Part shown: positions 1-7,494 of the stretch, piece after piece
How positions within the stretch are numbered: position 1 is the stretch's first letter
Layout of the letters: every line of letters begins with the position of its first letter
NCBI GenBank assembly: GCA_033764335.1
Contig: JANRJC010000014.1
Location: 124,001-188,000 of the forward strand
Length of the DNA: 64,000 nucleotides
Source of the DNA: JAGQVA01 sp033764335
GTDB lineage: Bacteria > Bacteroidota > Bacteroidia > J057
Reading direction: 5' to 3'
The notes under the pieces: generated by a model
Seen by the model: the letters and a program-made list of their open reading frames with translations, nothing else
Database searches by the model: none
What the model was told of the DNA's origin: nothing
Made by a program: the position numbers and the translations under genes

Positions 1-283
1 TCAGTGCGATTGAACGGTTTCCCCGAAGTAGTTGGTTATTTTTGGAAACAATAACCGGGCCGGCAAAGGCAAATACCAGGCCTGTAATGGCCAGCAGTCG
101 GGCCAGCAGCAGTAGCCACTGGCGGAACTTTACACGTCGGACAACCGATTTTTTTACCTCTTTCACAAACGCCACATTGCTGAAAAGAATTTGTTTCGGG
201 CGCTGAAGGTTAAAAAAATGTATGATAATCGGCACCGAAAGAGCCAGTAGCCCCCATAGTGCAGCCGGATTTAAAAAAGCCAT
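1..283 (-). CDS. BatA-type membrane protein, N-terminal part (cut by window edge)
   Basis: The ATG at 283 (minus strand) opens a frame that runs off the window, so only the first 94 residues are visible. They begin MAFLNPAALWGL and contain PIIIHFFNLQRP, the pattern of the aerotolerance-regulator N-terminal domain found in BatA-like Bacteroidota proteins. Two hydrophobic segments are visible, at about residues 8-25 and 58-79, separated by a basic stretch. Full-length members usually continue with a von Willebrand-like or glutamine-amidotransferase-like region, which lies outside the window. In this family the N-terminal domain anchors the protein in the inner membrane; the function of this member is not established. 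The gene diverges from the small acidic protein gene at 509. Confidence 0.75.
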   Translation of the reverse strand, partial: MAFLNPAALWGLLALSVPIIIHFFNLQRPKQILFSNVAFVKEVKKSVVRRVKFRQWLLLLARLLAITGLVFAFAGPVIVSKNNQLLRGNRSIAL

Positions 284-451
284 TTCAGAAGATTGAACGG
301 ATAAATATTCCGGTAAATATAGCCAGAAAAGAGAAACCCCGCATCCGCTTTTATCGGTTTAGATTGTTCCGCGTAAATTTTCCCAATATTTCGCAATAAT
401 AATCGCCGGATATAATCCGTTTGATGCCTATTCTTATGAAAAATTTTCCAC

Positions 452-481
452 TTGACAATGTGGATTTTTCTTTTATTTTTG
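452..481 (+). promoter_or_regulatory. Bacteroidota-type promoter for the gene at 509
   Basis: TTG at 452-454 is followed after exactly 19 bp by TATTTTTG at 474-481. This matches the Bacteroidota primary sigma consensus TTG-N19-TAnnTTTG. The expected start point is near 488, about 20 bases before the ATG at 509. Confidence 0.7.
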
Positions 482-508
482 CGACCTTTTAAAACTAGGC
501 ATTCAACT

Positions 509-730
509 ATGTATTGGACACTTGAACTAGCCACTTATCTGGAAGACGCCCCTTGGCCGGCTACCAAAGAAGAACTGATTGACTTCGCGAACCGCTCAGG
601 CGCGCCGCTGGAGGTTGTCGAAAATTTGGAGGAACTTCCCGATGAGGATTCTTCTTATGAAAGCATTGAAGAGATTTGGCCGGATTATCCGTCCAAAGAG
701 GATTTTCTCTTTAATGAAGACGAGTATTAA
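509..730 (+). CDS. small acidic protein, DUF2795-like
   Basis: This 73-residue protein begins MYWTLELATYLEDAPWPATK and is strongly acidic toward the C-terminus. The pattern 'YLEDAPWPATKEELIDFANRSGAP' in outline (positions about 8-31) resembles the small Bacteroidota DUF2795 proteins, whose role is unknown. The ATG at 509 was chosen over an upstream in-frame ATG at 452, because 452 lies inside the promoter -33 element and the transcript would start after it. The next gene starts 6 bp after the stop, so the two are probably cotranscribed. No catalytic motif is visible. Confidence 0.7.
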   Translation: MYWTLELATYLEDAPWPATKEELIDFANRSGAPLEVVENLEELPDEDSSYESIEEIWPDYPSKEDFLFNEDEY

Positions 731-736
731 GGGGGT

Positions 737-1435
737 TTGATTATTCAAATCTCTCATCTCGGCGTAAATCTCAATCATCAAAAGATACTGAGAGACATAT
801 CCCTGGTTTTTCAGCCAGGGATTCATTATATTGTAGGGTTAAATGGTAGTGGAAAAACGACACTCCTGCACTCTCTAGCAGGTTTGCTTTCTTATTCGGG
901 AACCATTTTAATGGACGGTACGGATATATCCCGAATTTCTACCCAAGGTCGAGCACGTACCGTTGCATTTGTACAACAACGCCTCGATATTCCCTTTCGG
1001 ATTCCCGTTTATGAGTTTCTTCTTACCGGAAGATTTCCTTACCTCAACTGGTTGGGAACTTATTCTGCCGAAGACCGACAAACCGTGGAAGAATCCCTGC
1101 AACTCCTTTCCCTGGAGCCTTTCCGACAAAGACATCTCCACGAAATTTCCGGTGGAGAACTTCAGAAAGTTCTGATTGCCCGTGCATTAATTCAACAAAC
1201 GCCGGTTCTCCTACTGGATGAACCCGCCCAATCACTGGATCCCCGGAACAAAGAGTTTCTTTTTCCATTTTTAAAAGAACTTTCACAGAAAGGGAAAACC
1301 ATTATTTGCACCACCCACGATCTGGAACCCCTTGAGGATGAATCGGTGTTTGTTACGGGTATAAAATCGGGGCAAATTGTTTTTTCCGGAAAAGGAGGAA
1401 ACATTCGTTCGCAACTGATGAGGGATGTTTACTAA
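737..1435 (+). CDS. ABC transporter ATP-binding protein, FecE/BtuD-like
   Basis: This 232-residue ATPase has all hallmarks of an ABC importer ATPase: Walker A GLNGSGKTT at about residues 34-42, a Q-loop FVQQ, the signature SGGELQKVLIARAL near 140, Walker B VLLLDEP near 158, and the H-loop CTTHD. The sequence is closest in style to the FecE/HmuV/BtuD group that drives uptake of ferric siderophores, heme or cobalamin. No permease or binding protein lies beside it, so its partner must be encoded elsewhere. The start is a TTG at 737 directly behind a GGGGG stretch and 6 bp after the preceding stop; no ATG gives a complete N-terminus. It converges on meaB with a 4-bp overlap. A cobalamin role would suit the MeaB neighbour but this is inference only. 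Confidence 0.85.
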   Translation: MIIQISHLGVNLNHQKILRDISLVFQPGIHYIVGLNGSGKTTLLHSLAGLLSYSGTILMDGTDISRISTQGRARTVAFVQQRLDIPFRIPVYEFLLTGRFPYLNWLGTYSAEDRQTVEESLQLLSLEPFRQRHLHEISGGELQKVLIARALIQQTPVLLLDEPAQSLDPRNKEFLFPFLKELSQKGKTIICTTHDLEPLEDESVFVTGIKSGQIVFSGKGGNIRSQLMRDVY

Positions 1436-2424
1436 GACTCCCCCATTGTTTTTAGCAGAATTTCGGCTGCCTCTGTTGGGGAAAGTCGTTTATCAGCAAC
1501 CTCTCTACTTAGTTCTTCGAGGCGGGAAACAACGCGGGGGTGACTGTAAAAGGAGTTTAATAATTGCTGTTCAATGGCCTCTTTTAACCATTGATTTAAT
1601 TGCAAGCTTCGCTTTTGCTCCCAAAATCCATTCTTAAGTGTCAATGTCTTGTACTGGTTCAGCATATTACCGATTTCCGGGTAACCTTTCCCGGTAAGGG
1701 ATGAACAAGGAATAATCTGGGGCCGCCAGTCCGGAGAATCATGGTTAAATAATCGGATTGCCTGAGAATAAGCCGTTTGTGCCTGGCGGGCCGCGGCCTG
1801 CATTACCCCGTCGGCTTTGTGAATGATCAGCCCATCGGCCATTTCCATTATGCCTCGTTTTATTCCCTGCAACTCATCTCCGGCGTGAGGAAGAAGGAGC
1901 AGAAGGAAAAAATCAACCATGGAAAAAACGCTAATTTCGGACTGACCTACTCCCACGGTTTCAATCAGAATCATTTCGTAGCCGGCGGCTTCACATAATA
2001 AAATGGACTCGCGGGTTTTTCGGGCAACGCCGCCCGGATTACCGCCCGAGGGCGAAGGCCGGATAAATGCCTGAGAGGAGGCTGCCAGTTTTTCCATTCG
2101 GGTTTTGTCCCCGAGAATGCTGCCGCCACTGCGGGAGCTTGAAGGATCCACGGCGAGTACCGCCACGCGAAGTTTTTCTGAAATCAAGAAACTTCCGAAT
2201 CCGTCAATGAAGGTGCTTTTTCCCACCCCGGGAACGCCCGTGATTCCTACCCGATAAGCGTTACCGGTATAAGGCAGGCAGTTCCGAATGATTTCAGTGG
2301 CCAGTTGCTGATCTGAAGGCAGGGTACTTTCGATAAGCGTGATCGCCCGGCTCAACGTCAAACGATCTCCCCGGAGTATCCCTTCCGTATAGATTTCGGC
2401 AGTCAGACGATGAGGGGCAGTCAT
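1432..2424 (-). CDS. meaB: methylmalonyl-CoA mutase-associated GTPase MeaB
   Basis: The 330-residue protein has Walker A GVPGVGKST at residues 63-71, the Asp-containing VDPSSSRSGGSILGDKTRM block near 112, and IETVGVGQSE near 155, all typical of MeaB/ArgK in the G3E GTPase family. MeaB protects and reloads adenosylcobalamin-dependent methylmalonyl-CoA mutase. The mutase genes are not in this window. Length and motif order are normal for the family. The gene is followed upstream, after 7 bp, by the lipoprotein gene at 2432-2893 on the same strand, so the two are probably transcribed together. The 3' end overlaps the convergent ABC ATPase gene by 4 bp. Confidence 0.93.
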   Translation of the reverse strand: MTAPHRLTAEIYTEGILRGDRLTLSRAITLIESTLPSDQQLATEIIRNCLPYTGNAYRVGITGVPGVGKSTFIDGFGSFLISEKLRVAVLAVDPSSSRSGGSILGDKTRMEKLAASSQAFIRPSPSGGNPGGVARKTRESILLCEAAGYEMILIETVGVGQSEISVFSMVDFFLLLLLPHAGDELQGIKRGIMEMADGLIIHKADGVMQAAARQAQTAYSQAIRLFNHDSPDWRPQIIPCSSLTGKGYPEIGNMLNQYKTLTLKNGFWEQKRSLQLNQWLKEAIEQQLLNSFYSHPRVVSRLEELSREVADKRLSPTEAAEILLKTMGES

Positions 2425-2431
2425 ATAAGGA

Positions 2432-2893
2432 TTACTTTTTTATCAGGTAGGTAAGTCTCAGCATTCCATGCCGCCCCTGTATGCTCAGTTGGAGGCTGTC
2501 GGGTGTATGGGTCAGAATCTGGTAACGAAACTCCGGTACTTGGCGGTCTTCGGGAACTTCGATCCGATTTTGTAGGATATATACCTTGGCGATACGATCA
2601 CGTGATCGGTTGATCAGCCAACGGCCCTGGCTTTGGTTAAGCGTGTCATATTCCCGAAAAGTACCGTCGGGCTTGAGTACCAAAAACTGAGGGTTTAGCG
2701 AATCTGCCGGATAGTACTGCCCGCCGTTGTAGGGATCGTAGGTTTGGTGCAGTTGCCAGACGATGCTATCACTCTGTTGTTTTTTCCCCACCATGAGGGA
2801 AGCCGCCTTACTCCGGCGCATCGCTTTCGCGCTTTTGTCGTGACAGGAGACTATTAGGAAAAATATCATAAAAAAAATGGCTGCGTATCTCAT
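2432..2893 (-). CDS. unknown lipoprotein
   Basis: The 153-residue protein has a short signal sequence and a lipobox ending LIVSC, so it should be lipid-anchored at about Cys17. The mature part contains WQLHQTYDPYNGGQYYPADS and a C-terminal beta-rich segment (RYQILTHTPDSLQLSIQG). I do not recognise a family. It could be a small lipocalin-like or 'copper resistance NlpE-like' beta domain, but no diagnostic motif is visible. It lies 7 bp upstream of meaB on the same strand. Confidence 0.7.
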   Translation of the reverse strand: MRYAAIFFMIFFLIVSCHDKSAKAMRRSKAASLMVGKKQQSDSIVWQLHQTYDPYNGGQYYPADSLNPQFLVLKPDGTFREYDTLNQSQGRWLINRSRDRIAKVYILQNRIEVPEDRQVPEFRYQILTHTPDSLQLSIQGRHGMLRLTYLIKK

Positions 2894-2900
2894 TATCCGC

Positions 2901-2908
2901 TAATTTTG
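2901..2908 (+). promoter_or_regulatory. possible -7 element for the gene at 2938
   Basis: TAATTTTG at 2901-2908 fits the Bacteroidota -7 consensus TAnnTTTG and lies 30 bp before the ATG at 2938. No TTG is present at the usual distance upstream, so support is partial. Confidence 0.4.
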
Positions 2909-2937
2909 CCCAACAAAATAACTATGTTTCGGAACAA

Positions 2938-3486
2938 ATGGAACAAATTGCAGAAATCCTGGGAGAAGTATTAAAATATACGGTACCGGCCGTGCTGGTA
3001 TTGCTGGCGGTAAAACTGACACAGGACTATCATTCCCGGCAAATCAGAAGCCGAAACAGCCATTCGCTCCGAAAATCGGTCATCCGGACACATCTTCCGC
3101 TGAAGCTGGCTGCGTATGAGCGTGCAGTGTTGTTTCTGGAAAGAATCAGTCCGGAAAACCTGATTCCGCGCATAAATGCAACCGGAAAAACCGTCGGGCA
3201 GTTAGAAAGAGAACTGGTCAATGAAATCACTTCAGAGTATGAACACAACCTTGTGCAGCAATTATACATTTCCTATTCTGGCTGGTCGGGGCTGGTAATG
3301 GCCAAAAACGAGATGCTTCAAACAATCCGACAAGCAGCCTCCGAATTACCACGGGAAGAGAAGGGACTGATTCTGAGCCAAAAAATCATTGAAATCTGTG
3401 CAAACCGGGAAGAGCAATCCACGCATAAAGCCACATTCTTGTTAAAATCAGATGTATTGAAAATTTTCGAAATCGAAGGAAATTAA
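2938..3486 (+). CDS. conserved Bacteroidota-type membrane-anchored protein of unknown function
   Basis: The 182-residue protein has one N-terminal hydrophobic helix (residues about 12-26, TVPAVLVLLAVKL) followed by a soluble, mainly helical part. The block LKLAAYERAVLFLERISPENLIPR near residue 58 is of a kind I associate with a small uncharacterised family restricted to Bacteroidota. No enzymatic motif is visible. The predicted topology is a short N-terminal anchor with the rest in the cytoplasm. It is a single gene between the divergent lipoprotein gene and the dnaA leader. Confidence 0.7.
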   Translation: MEQIAEILGEVLKYTVPAVLVLLAVKLTQDYHSRQIRSRNSHSLRKSVIRTHLPLKLAAYERAVLFLERISPENLIPRINATGKTVGQLERELVNEITSEYEHNLVQQLYISYSGWSGLVMAKNEMLQTIRQAASELPREEKGLILSQKIIEICANREEQSTHKATFLLKSDVLKIFEIEGN

Positions 3487-3941
3487 TTAAAGCCTCGTTT
3501 TTAGCATATTTTTGCTAAGGAAAGTTGCAAGAAAAATTTCGTTTTAGCAGAGAAAGTAGGCTCCGAAAAACAAAAAAACCTGCCGGGTTGGAGTTCTTCG
3601 GATAATCGAAAAAATATTTTTCTGAATAATCGGATTCTCACACAAATTCAGAAATTGCTAGCTAACTCGCTGATAAATCCATAGTTAACAATATTAACCT
3701 AGTGTAAAGGTTTGTGTGCATGCATACTAAAAAAACCCTCTGGCTTTGCAGAAAAGAGGTTTTTGAGCTAAAAAACTGATAATCAAAAGAATGCAAATAT
3801 TTGATTGAACCGAAAAAAAAGGTTCTTTTTCAAGTTTTTTTTTCAGTTTTTTTTCGGGACTTTTATCCCTGCGCTGAAATAAGAAACTACTCTTTTTTTC
3901 GTTAAGGGTTAAGTAACAAATAGATTTAGTAACGCCAGGAG
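3487..3941. other. AT-rich non-coding region upstream of dnaA
   Basis: These 455 bases contain no plausible gene. They are AT-rich and hold a bulged inverted repeat (3731-3765). TATTTTTG at 3506-3513 resembles a -7 element but has no TTG partner. I looked for DnaA boxes (TTATCCACA and near variants) on both strands and found only the poor match TTATCCCTG near 3861, so an origin here is not supported by what can be read. Confidence 0.6.
3731..3765. terminator. possible bidirectional terminator hairpin
   Basis: AAAAACC-C-TCT at 3731-3741 pairs with AGAGGTTTTT at 3756-3765 with one bulged C, giving a hairpin with U-rich arms on either strand. It lies 245 bp after the gene ending at 3486 and 176 bp before dnaA, so it may end the former transcript or attenuate the dnaA leader. 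Confidence 0.35.
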
Positions 3942-5375
3942 ATGACAACGACATACGTTGACATATGGAAAAGGTGTCTCCAACTTATACAGGAGGAGAT
4001 TTCGGATCAAAGTTTCGACACTTGGTTCAAACCGATTAAACCAATCCGGTTTGAACAGAATGTCCTGACCATTGAAGTTCCCAGTCAGTTCTTTTATGAA
4101 TGGCTGGAAGACCACTATGTGGCCCTGTTGAAGCGGGCCGTTCGTGCTACGCTGGGACCCGACGGGAGGCTGGAATATTCCATCGTCATAGAAAACAATG
4201 TAAACAACGGCGCCTCCACCGTCAGAATGCCTGCTGCCTCACACCCCCAAGGAAATTCATCTCAAAGCCTTAATAATCAATTGGATGTAAACAGACCTAT
4301 ACCTAACCCCTTTGTAATTCCGGGTATTCGCAAATTTGAGGTCGAATCGAACCTCAACTCCTCCTACACTTTTGATACCCTTATTGAAGGGGATTGCAAC
4401 CGCCTTGCCCGGGCAGCAGGTTATGCCGTAGCAAACAAACCCGGCATCACGGCCTATAATCCGCTTTTTATCTACAGCGGCGTAGGTCTTGGCAAAACCC
4501 ACCTCCTCCAGGCCATCGGCAATCAAATCAAGGAAAACAATCCCCGAAAGGCGGTGTTGTACGTTTCCTCCGAAAGATTCATCAATCAATTTGTCGAAGC
4601 GGTACGAAAAGGCACCGTGAACGACTTCATGAATTTTTACCAGATGATTGATGTCCTGCTGGTGGATGACATACAGTTTATGTCCGGGAAAGAAAAAACC
4701 CAAGACAATTTCTTCCATGTATTCAATCACCTGCGCCAGTCCGGAAAACAAATTGTCCTGGCCTCCGACCGCTCGCCCAATGACATGGAGGGAATGGAAG
4801 AAAGGCTCCTTTCCCGCTTCAAATGGGGCCTCAGTGCCAGTATGCAGGTTCCCGATTACAATACCCGCAAACAAATTCTGAAAAGCAAAATGTATCAGAA
4901 CGGCATCGAACTCCCCGAAGAGGTCGTCGAATACATTGCTCACAATATCACCACTAATATCCGCGAACTGGAAGGTGCGATGATTAGTTTGCTGGCGCAA
5001 AGTTCCTTAAACCGTAAGGAAGTGGACGTTGAACTCGCTCGCTCAATGCTCCAGCATTTTGTGGATACGGTCACCCGTGAGATTACCATTGATTCCATCC
5101 AGCAGATTGTCGGTGATCATCTCGATATTGAAGTGGAACTCATGAAGGCCAAAACCCGGAAACGAGACATCGTGCAGGCCCGCCAGATCGCCATGTATTT
5201 CGCTAAAGAAATGACGCAACACTCGCTCAAATCTATTGGCTACCATTTTGGCGGAAGGGATCATTCGACGGTTATACATGCCCTCCAAACGGTCAATGAT
5301 CTTATTGCCACGGATAAATATTTTAAGCAAAATGTAAGCGAAATCCGCAAAAGGATTTCCCTCGAAGTCAACTAA
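3942..5375 (+). CDS. dnaA: chromosomal replication initiator protein DnaA
   Basis: The 477-residue protein shows the full DnaA order: an N-terminal DnaB/DiaA-interacting domain (residues about 1-90, WKRCLQLIQEEISDQSFDTWF), a variable linker rich in Asn and Ser (about 90-140), an AAA+ domain with Walker A GVGLGKTH near 180 and Walker B VLLVDDIQF near 238, and the C-terminal DNA-binding domain with the DnaA signature GGRDHSTVIHA near 437. It binds DnaA boxes and opens the origin. Its length is normal. The ATG at 3942 gives the complete domain I. A purine-rich AGGAG abuts the start codon directly; spacing is too short for a normal Shine-Dalgarno, as is common in this phylum. Confidence 0.97.
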   Translation: MTTTYVDIWKRCLQLIQEEISDQSFDTWFKPIKPIRFEQNVLTIEVPSQFFYEWLEDHYVALLKRAVRATLGPDGRLEYSIVIENNVNNGASTVRMPAASHPQGNSSQSLNNQLDVNRPIPNPFVIPGIRKFEVESNLNSSYTFDTLIEGDCNRLARAAGYAVANKPGITAYNPLFIYSGVGLGKTHLLQAIGNQIKENNPRKAVLYVSSERFINQFVEAVRKGTVNDFMNFYQMIDVLLVDDIQFMSGKEKTQDNFFHVFNHLRQSGKQIVLASDRSPNDMEGMEERLLSRFKWGLSASMQVPDYNTRKQILKSKMYQNGIELPEEVVEYIAHNITTNIRELEGAMISLLAQSSLNRKEVDVELARSMLQHFVDTVTREITIDSIQQIVGDHLDIEVELMKAKTRKRDIVQARQIAMYFAKEMTQHSLKSIGYHFGGRDHSTVIHALQTVNDLIATDKYFKQNVSEIRKRISLEVN

Positions 5376-5405
5376 GCAGATCTTTACAGCCACCGGTAAA
5401 TAGTT

Positions 5406-5576
5406 ATGATGAAAAAATTATCCCGGAACGTCGCCCTCCTTCTGATTCTGGCAATTCTCGGCGGAATGACACTGTCGTCCTGTCGTATTCTTCGCGGAGA
5501 CCCCCGTAAAAACTGTAATCATCCTCAGCATGGACAATACATGCTGGAAAAACGCAAAAAAACCACCGGCTTCTGA
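5406..5576 (+). CDS. 56-residue lipoprotein
   Basis: A short frame 30 bp after dnaA begins MMKKLSRNVALLLILAILGG and has a lipobox TLSSC, predicting acylation at about Cys26. The mature peptide is only about 31 residues, basic, with one further Cys (RKNCNHPQHGQY). The function is unknown; similar tiny lipoproteins are common in Bacteroidota. A strong intrinsic terminator follows 18 bp after the stop, which supports this being a real translated end of the transcript. It may be cotranscribed with dnaA. Confidence 0.65.
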   Translation: MMKKLSRNVALLLILAILGGMTLSSCRILRGDPRKNCNHPQHGQYMLEKRKKTTGF

Positions 5577-5594
5577 CGGCTTGATTTTTCCGCT

Positions 5595-5623
5595 CCTGAT
5601 GGTCCTCCATCAGGCTTTTTTTT
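5595..5623 (+). terminator. intrinsic terminator after the small lipoprotein gene
   Basis: CCTGATGG at 5595-5602 and CCATCAGG at 5607-5614 form a perfect 8-bp stem with loop TCCT, followed by C and eight T (5616-5623). This is a textbook rho-independent terminator on the plus strand. Confidence 0.9.
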
Positions 5624-5626
5624 CGT

Positions 5627-5688
5627 TTTTGATAAAATTTAGACTTGCTTAAAAAAAAATTGAGACAAAATTAAATTTTGATAAAATT
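5627..5688 (+). promoter_or_regulatory. repeated dyad TTTTGATAAAATT, candidate metal-repressor operators
   Basis: TTTTGATAAAATT occurs at 5627-5639 and again at 5676-5688, in the same orientation and 49 bp apart. Each copy holds the palindrome TTTT-GAT-AAAA; the second extends to AATTTTGATAAAATT. The second copy lies just before the -7 element at 5694, where a bound repressor would block RNA polymerase. The nearby operon encodes a DtxR-family domain, so autoregulation is a reasonable guess. The region is very AT-rich, so chance similarity cannot be excluded. Confidence 0.4.
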
Positions 5689-5693
5689 GTTTC

Positions 5694-5701
5694 TATATTT
5701 G
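5694..5701 (+). promoter_or_regulatory. -7 element for the metal-importer operon
   Basis: TATATTTG fits TAnnTTTG. The expected start point is near 5708. This makes the GTG at 5707 unusable as a start and points to the ATG at 5722. No TTG lies exactly 19 bp upstream, as might be seen in a regulated promoter. Confidence 0.5.
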
Positions 5702-5721
5702 CTGACGTGAATGTTAAAAGT

Positions 5722-7491
5722 ATGAAACCACTGCCTTCTTTTTTGTCTCGGACTCTTTATCTTTTTGCGTATGCTTCTTTTTTGTTTACACCTGATTTTG
5801 CCGGAGCGGCAAACCCACGGGTTATTGCCACGACGACCTTTATCGCCGACATGGCCCGTAACATCGCAGGCAATCACGCCGAAGTAATTTCTCTGATGCC
5901 GGTCGGCGGCGACCCGCATACCTATGATCCGGTTCCCGGTGATGCGAAAAAGATTGCCGAAGCCGATTTGATTCTCAAAAACGGCCTTACGCTGGAAGGC
6001 TGGTTGAATGAAATGATTGACAATTCAGGGACACATGCTTATGTCGTTACCATTACCGAGGGCGTTACGGCTATACAGAGCGCCGATCACGAAAATGCCT
6101 ATGATCCCCATGCATGGATGGACCTTCAAAATGCACTCATTTACATCGCCAATATCCGGGACGCTCTGATCCGGATTGACCCGCCCCATGCATCCGATTA
6201 TCAAAAAAACTATGACGATTACCGAAAGGAATTGCAACTTCTGGACGACTATGTGGAGGCTCAGATTCTCCGGATTCCCCCGGAACATCGGATTCTCGCT
6301 ACGTCTCACGACGCTTTCCGCTATTATGGAAACCGTTACGGTTTGCAGGTAGTATCTATACTGGGTACATCCACTGATGCCGAAGCGAGGATCGAAGACT
6401 ACAATTATCTGGCTTCGCTGATCCGCAAGTATAAAGTTCCGGCCATCTTTATTGAGTCAACCATTAATCCCAAACTCCTTATTCAGCTCGCGCAGGATTT
6501 GGGAATTCGTATCGGTGGTAAACTTTTTGCCGACTCCTTGGGGGATGAAAAATCCGGAGCCGATACTTATCTGAAAATGATTCGCCAGAATACCGACCTG
6601 ATTGTAGCCGGACTTATGATTTCCTCCGCAATAAAAGAAGACGAACAAAGTCTGTCTTTTCTTCTTGTCATTTTCGCTTTGTTCATTTTATCTTTTTCGG
6701 TGGTTGTTTTTCGGCTGAAAAACCCTTCCAAAACGGGGCTTTCCTGGGAAAACTATAAAATTGAAATCAAAAGCCTTTCGGTTTCTTATGACCGGAAAAC
6801 AGCACTGGCCAACGTTTTCATCGAAATCGAACCCGGATATGTTTATGGACTATTGGGGGGAAACGGCTCGGGAAAATCCACCTTGTTTAAATCCATTCTG
6901 GGTTTGGTGGAAGCAGACGCGGGTTCCATCCGAATCAACGGAGAACCGGTAGATTCGGTGAGAAAGTACATTTCCTATATTCCTCAAAAAGAAGAAATTG
7001 ACTGGACATTCCCTGCTACGGTTTTTGATGTGGTCTTGCTGGGGCGTTATCCACACCGAGGGGTTTTTGAGCGGTTACAGGAAGAAGACCGGAGAAAAGC
7101 CGCAGAAGCCATGCAACTGCTGGGAATCTATGATTTGAAAGATAAACAAATCGGCGAACTCTCCGGAGGGCAGCAGCAGCGGGTATTTATTGCCCGGGCA
7201 TTGTGCCAAGAGGCGGAATTATACCTCTTTGACGAACCCTTTGTAGGAGTTGATGTCACAACCGAAAACAAAATAATCGAAATTGTAAAATCGCTTGCCG
7301 CACAAGGAAAACTGGTTGTCATTATCCATCATGACCTGGCAAAGGTGCGGGAGTATTTTGATCGTCTGATCATGGTCAATCAGCGAATTATTGCCATAGG
7401 AGATACCGAAGAAGTATTTACGGATGAGAATATTAAAAAAACATATGGAGGGCGCCTGACCATTCTTCAGAAAACGGAAACCATTCGCTAA
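5722..7491 (+). CDS. fused metal-binding protein and ABC ATPase (TroA-like plus TroB/ZnuC-like)
   Basis: One uninterrupted frame of 589 residues joins two importer subunits. After a signal peptide (about 1-30), residues about 32-305 form a TroA/ZnuA-type solute-binding domain. The expected metal ligands are visible: His in GGDPHTYDP (about 66), His in DPHAW (about 130), His in ATSHDAF (about 195) and Asp in FADSLG (about 269). Three His plus Asp is the TroA pattern (zinc or manganese). A single hydrophobic helix (about 311-333) follows, then basic RLKNPSK, then an ABC ATPase with Walker A GGNGSGKST (about 379), signature LSGGQQQR (about 480), Walker B LYLFDEP (about 501) and switch IIHHD. The topology fits: binding domain outside, ATPase inside. 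It lies 3 bp before the permease gene. In most bacteria these are separate genes. Confidence 0.9.
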   Translation: MKPLPSFLSRTLYLFAYASFLFTPDFAGAANPRVIATTTFIADMARNIAGNHAEVISLMPVGGDPHTYDPVPGDAKKIAEADLILKNGLTLEGWLNEMIDNSGTHAYVVTITEGVTAIQSADHENAYDPHAWMDLQNALIYIANIRDALIRIDPPHASDYQKNYDDYRKELQLLDDYVEAQILRIPPEHRILATSHDAFRYYGNRYGLQVVSILGTSTDAEARIEDYNYLASLIRKYKVPAIFIESTINPKLLIQLAQDLGIRIGGKLFADSLGDEKSGADTYLKMIRQNTDLIVAGLMISSAIKEDEQSLSFLLVIFALFILSFSVVVFRLKNPSKTGLSWENYKIEIKSLSVSYDRKTALANVFIEIEPGYVYGLLGGNGSGKSTLFKSILGLVEADAGSIRINGEPVDSVRKYISYIPQKEEIDWTFPATVFDVVLLGRYPHRGVFERLQEEDRRKAAEAMQLLGIYDLKDKQIGELSGGQQQRVFIARALCQEAELYLFDEPFVGVDVTTENKIIEIVKSLAAQGKLVVIIHHDLAKVREYFDRLIMVNQRIIAIGDTEEVFTDENIKKTYGGRLTILQKTETIR

Positions 7492-7494
7492 ATC

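Noticed and set aside
3487..3941. Replication origin beside dnaA
   Set aside because: No cluster of DnaA boxes was found on either strand.
4257..5000. 247-residue open frame on the minus strand across dnaA
   Set aside because: It lies wholly antisense to a certain gene, has low-complexity composition typical of a shadow frame and no family pattern.
5722..7491. Fusion as a sequencing artefact
   Set aside because: The linker is an ordinary membrane helix with a basic flank, in frame, and the topology is right for both halves; an artefact remains possible only if reads disagree.
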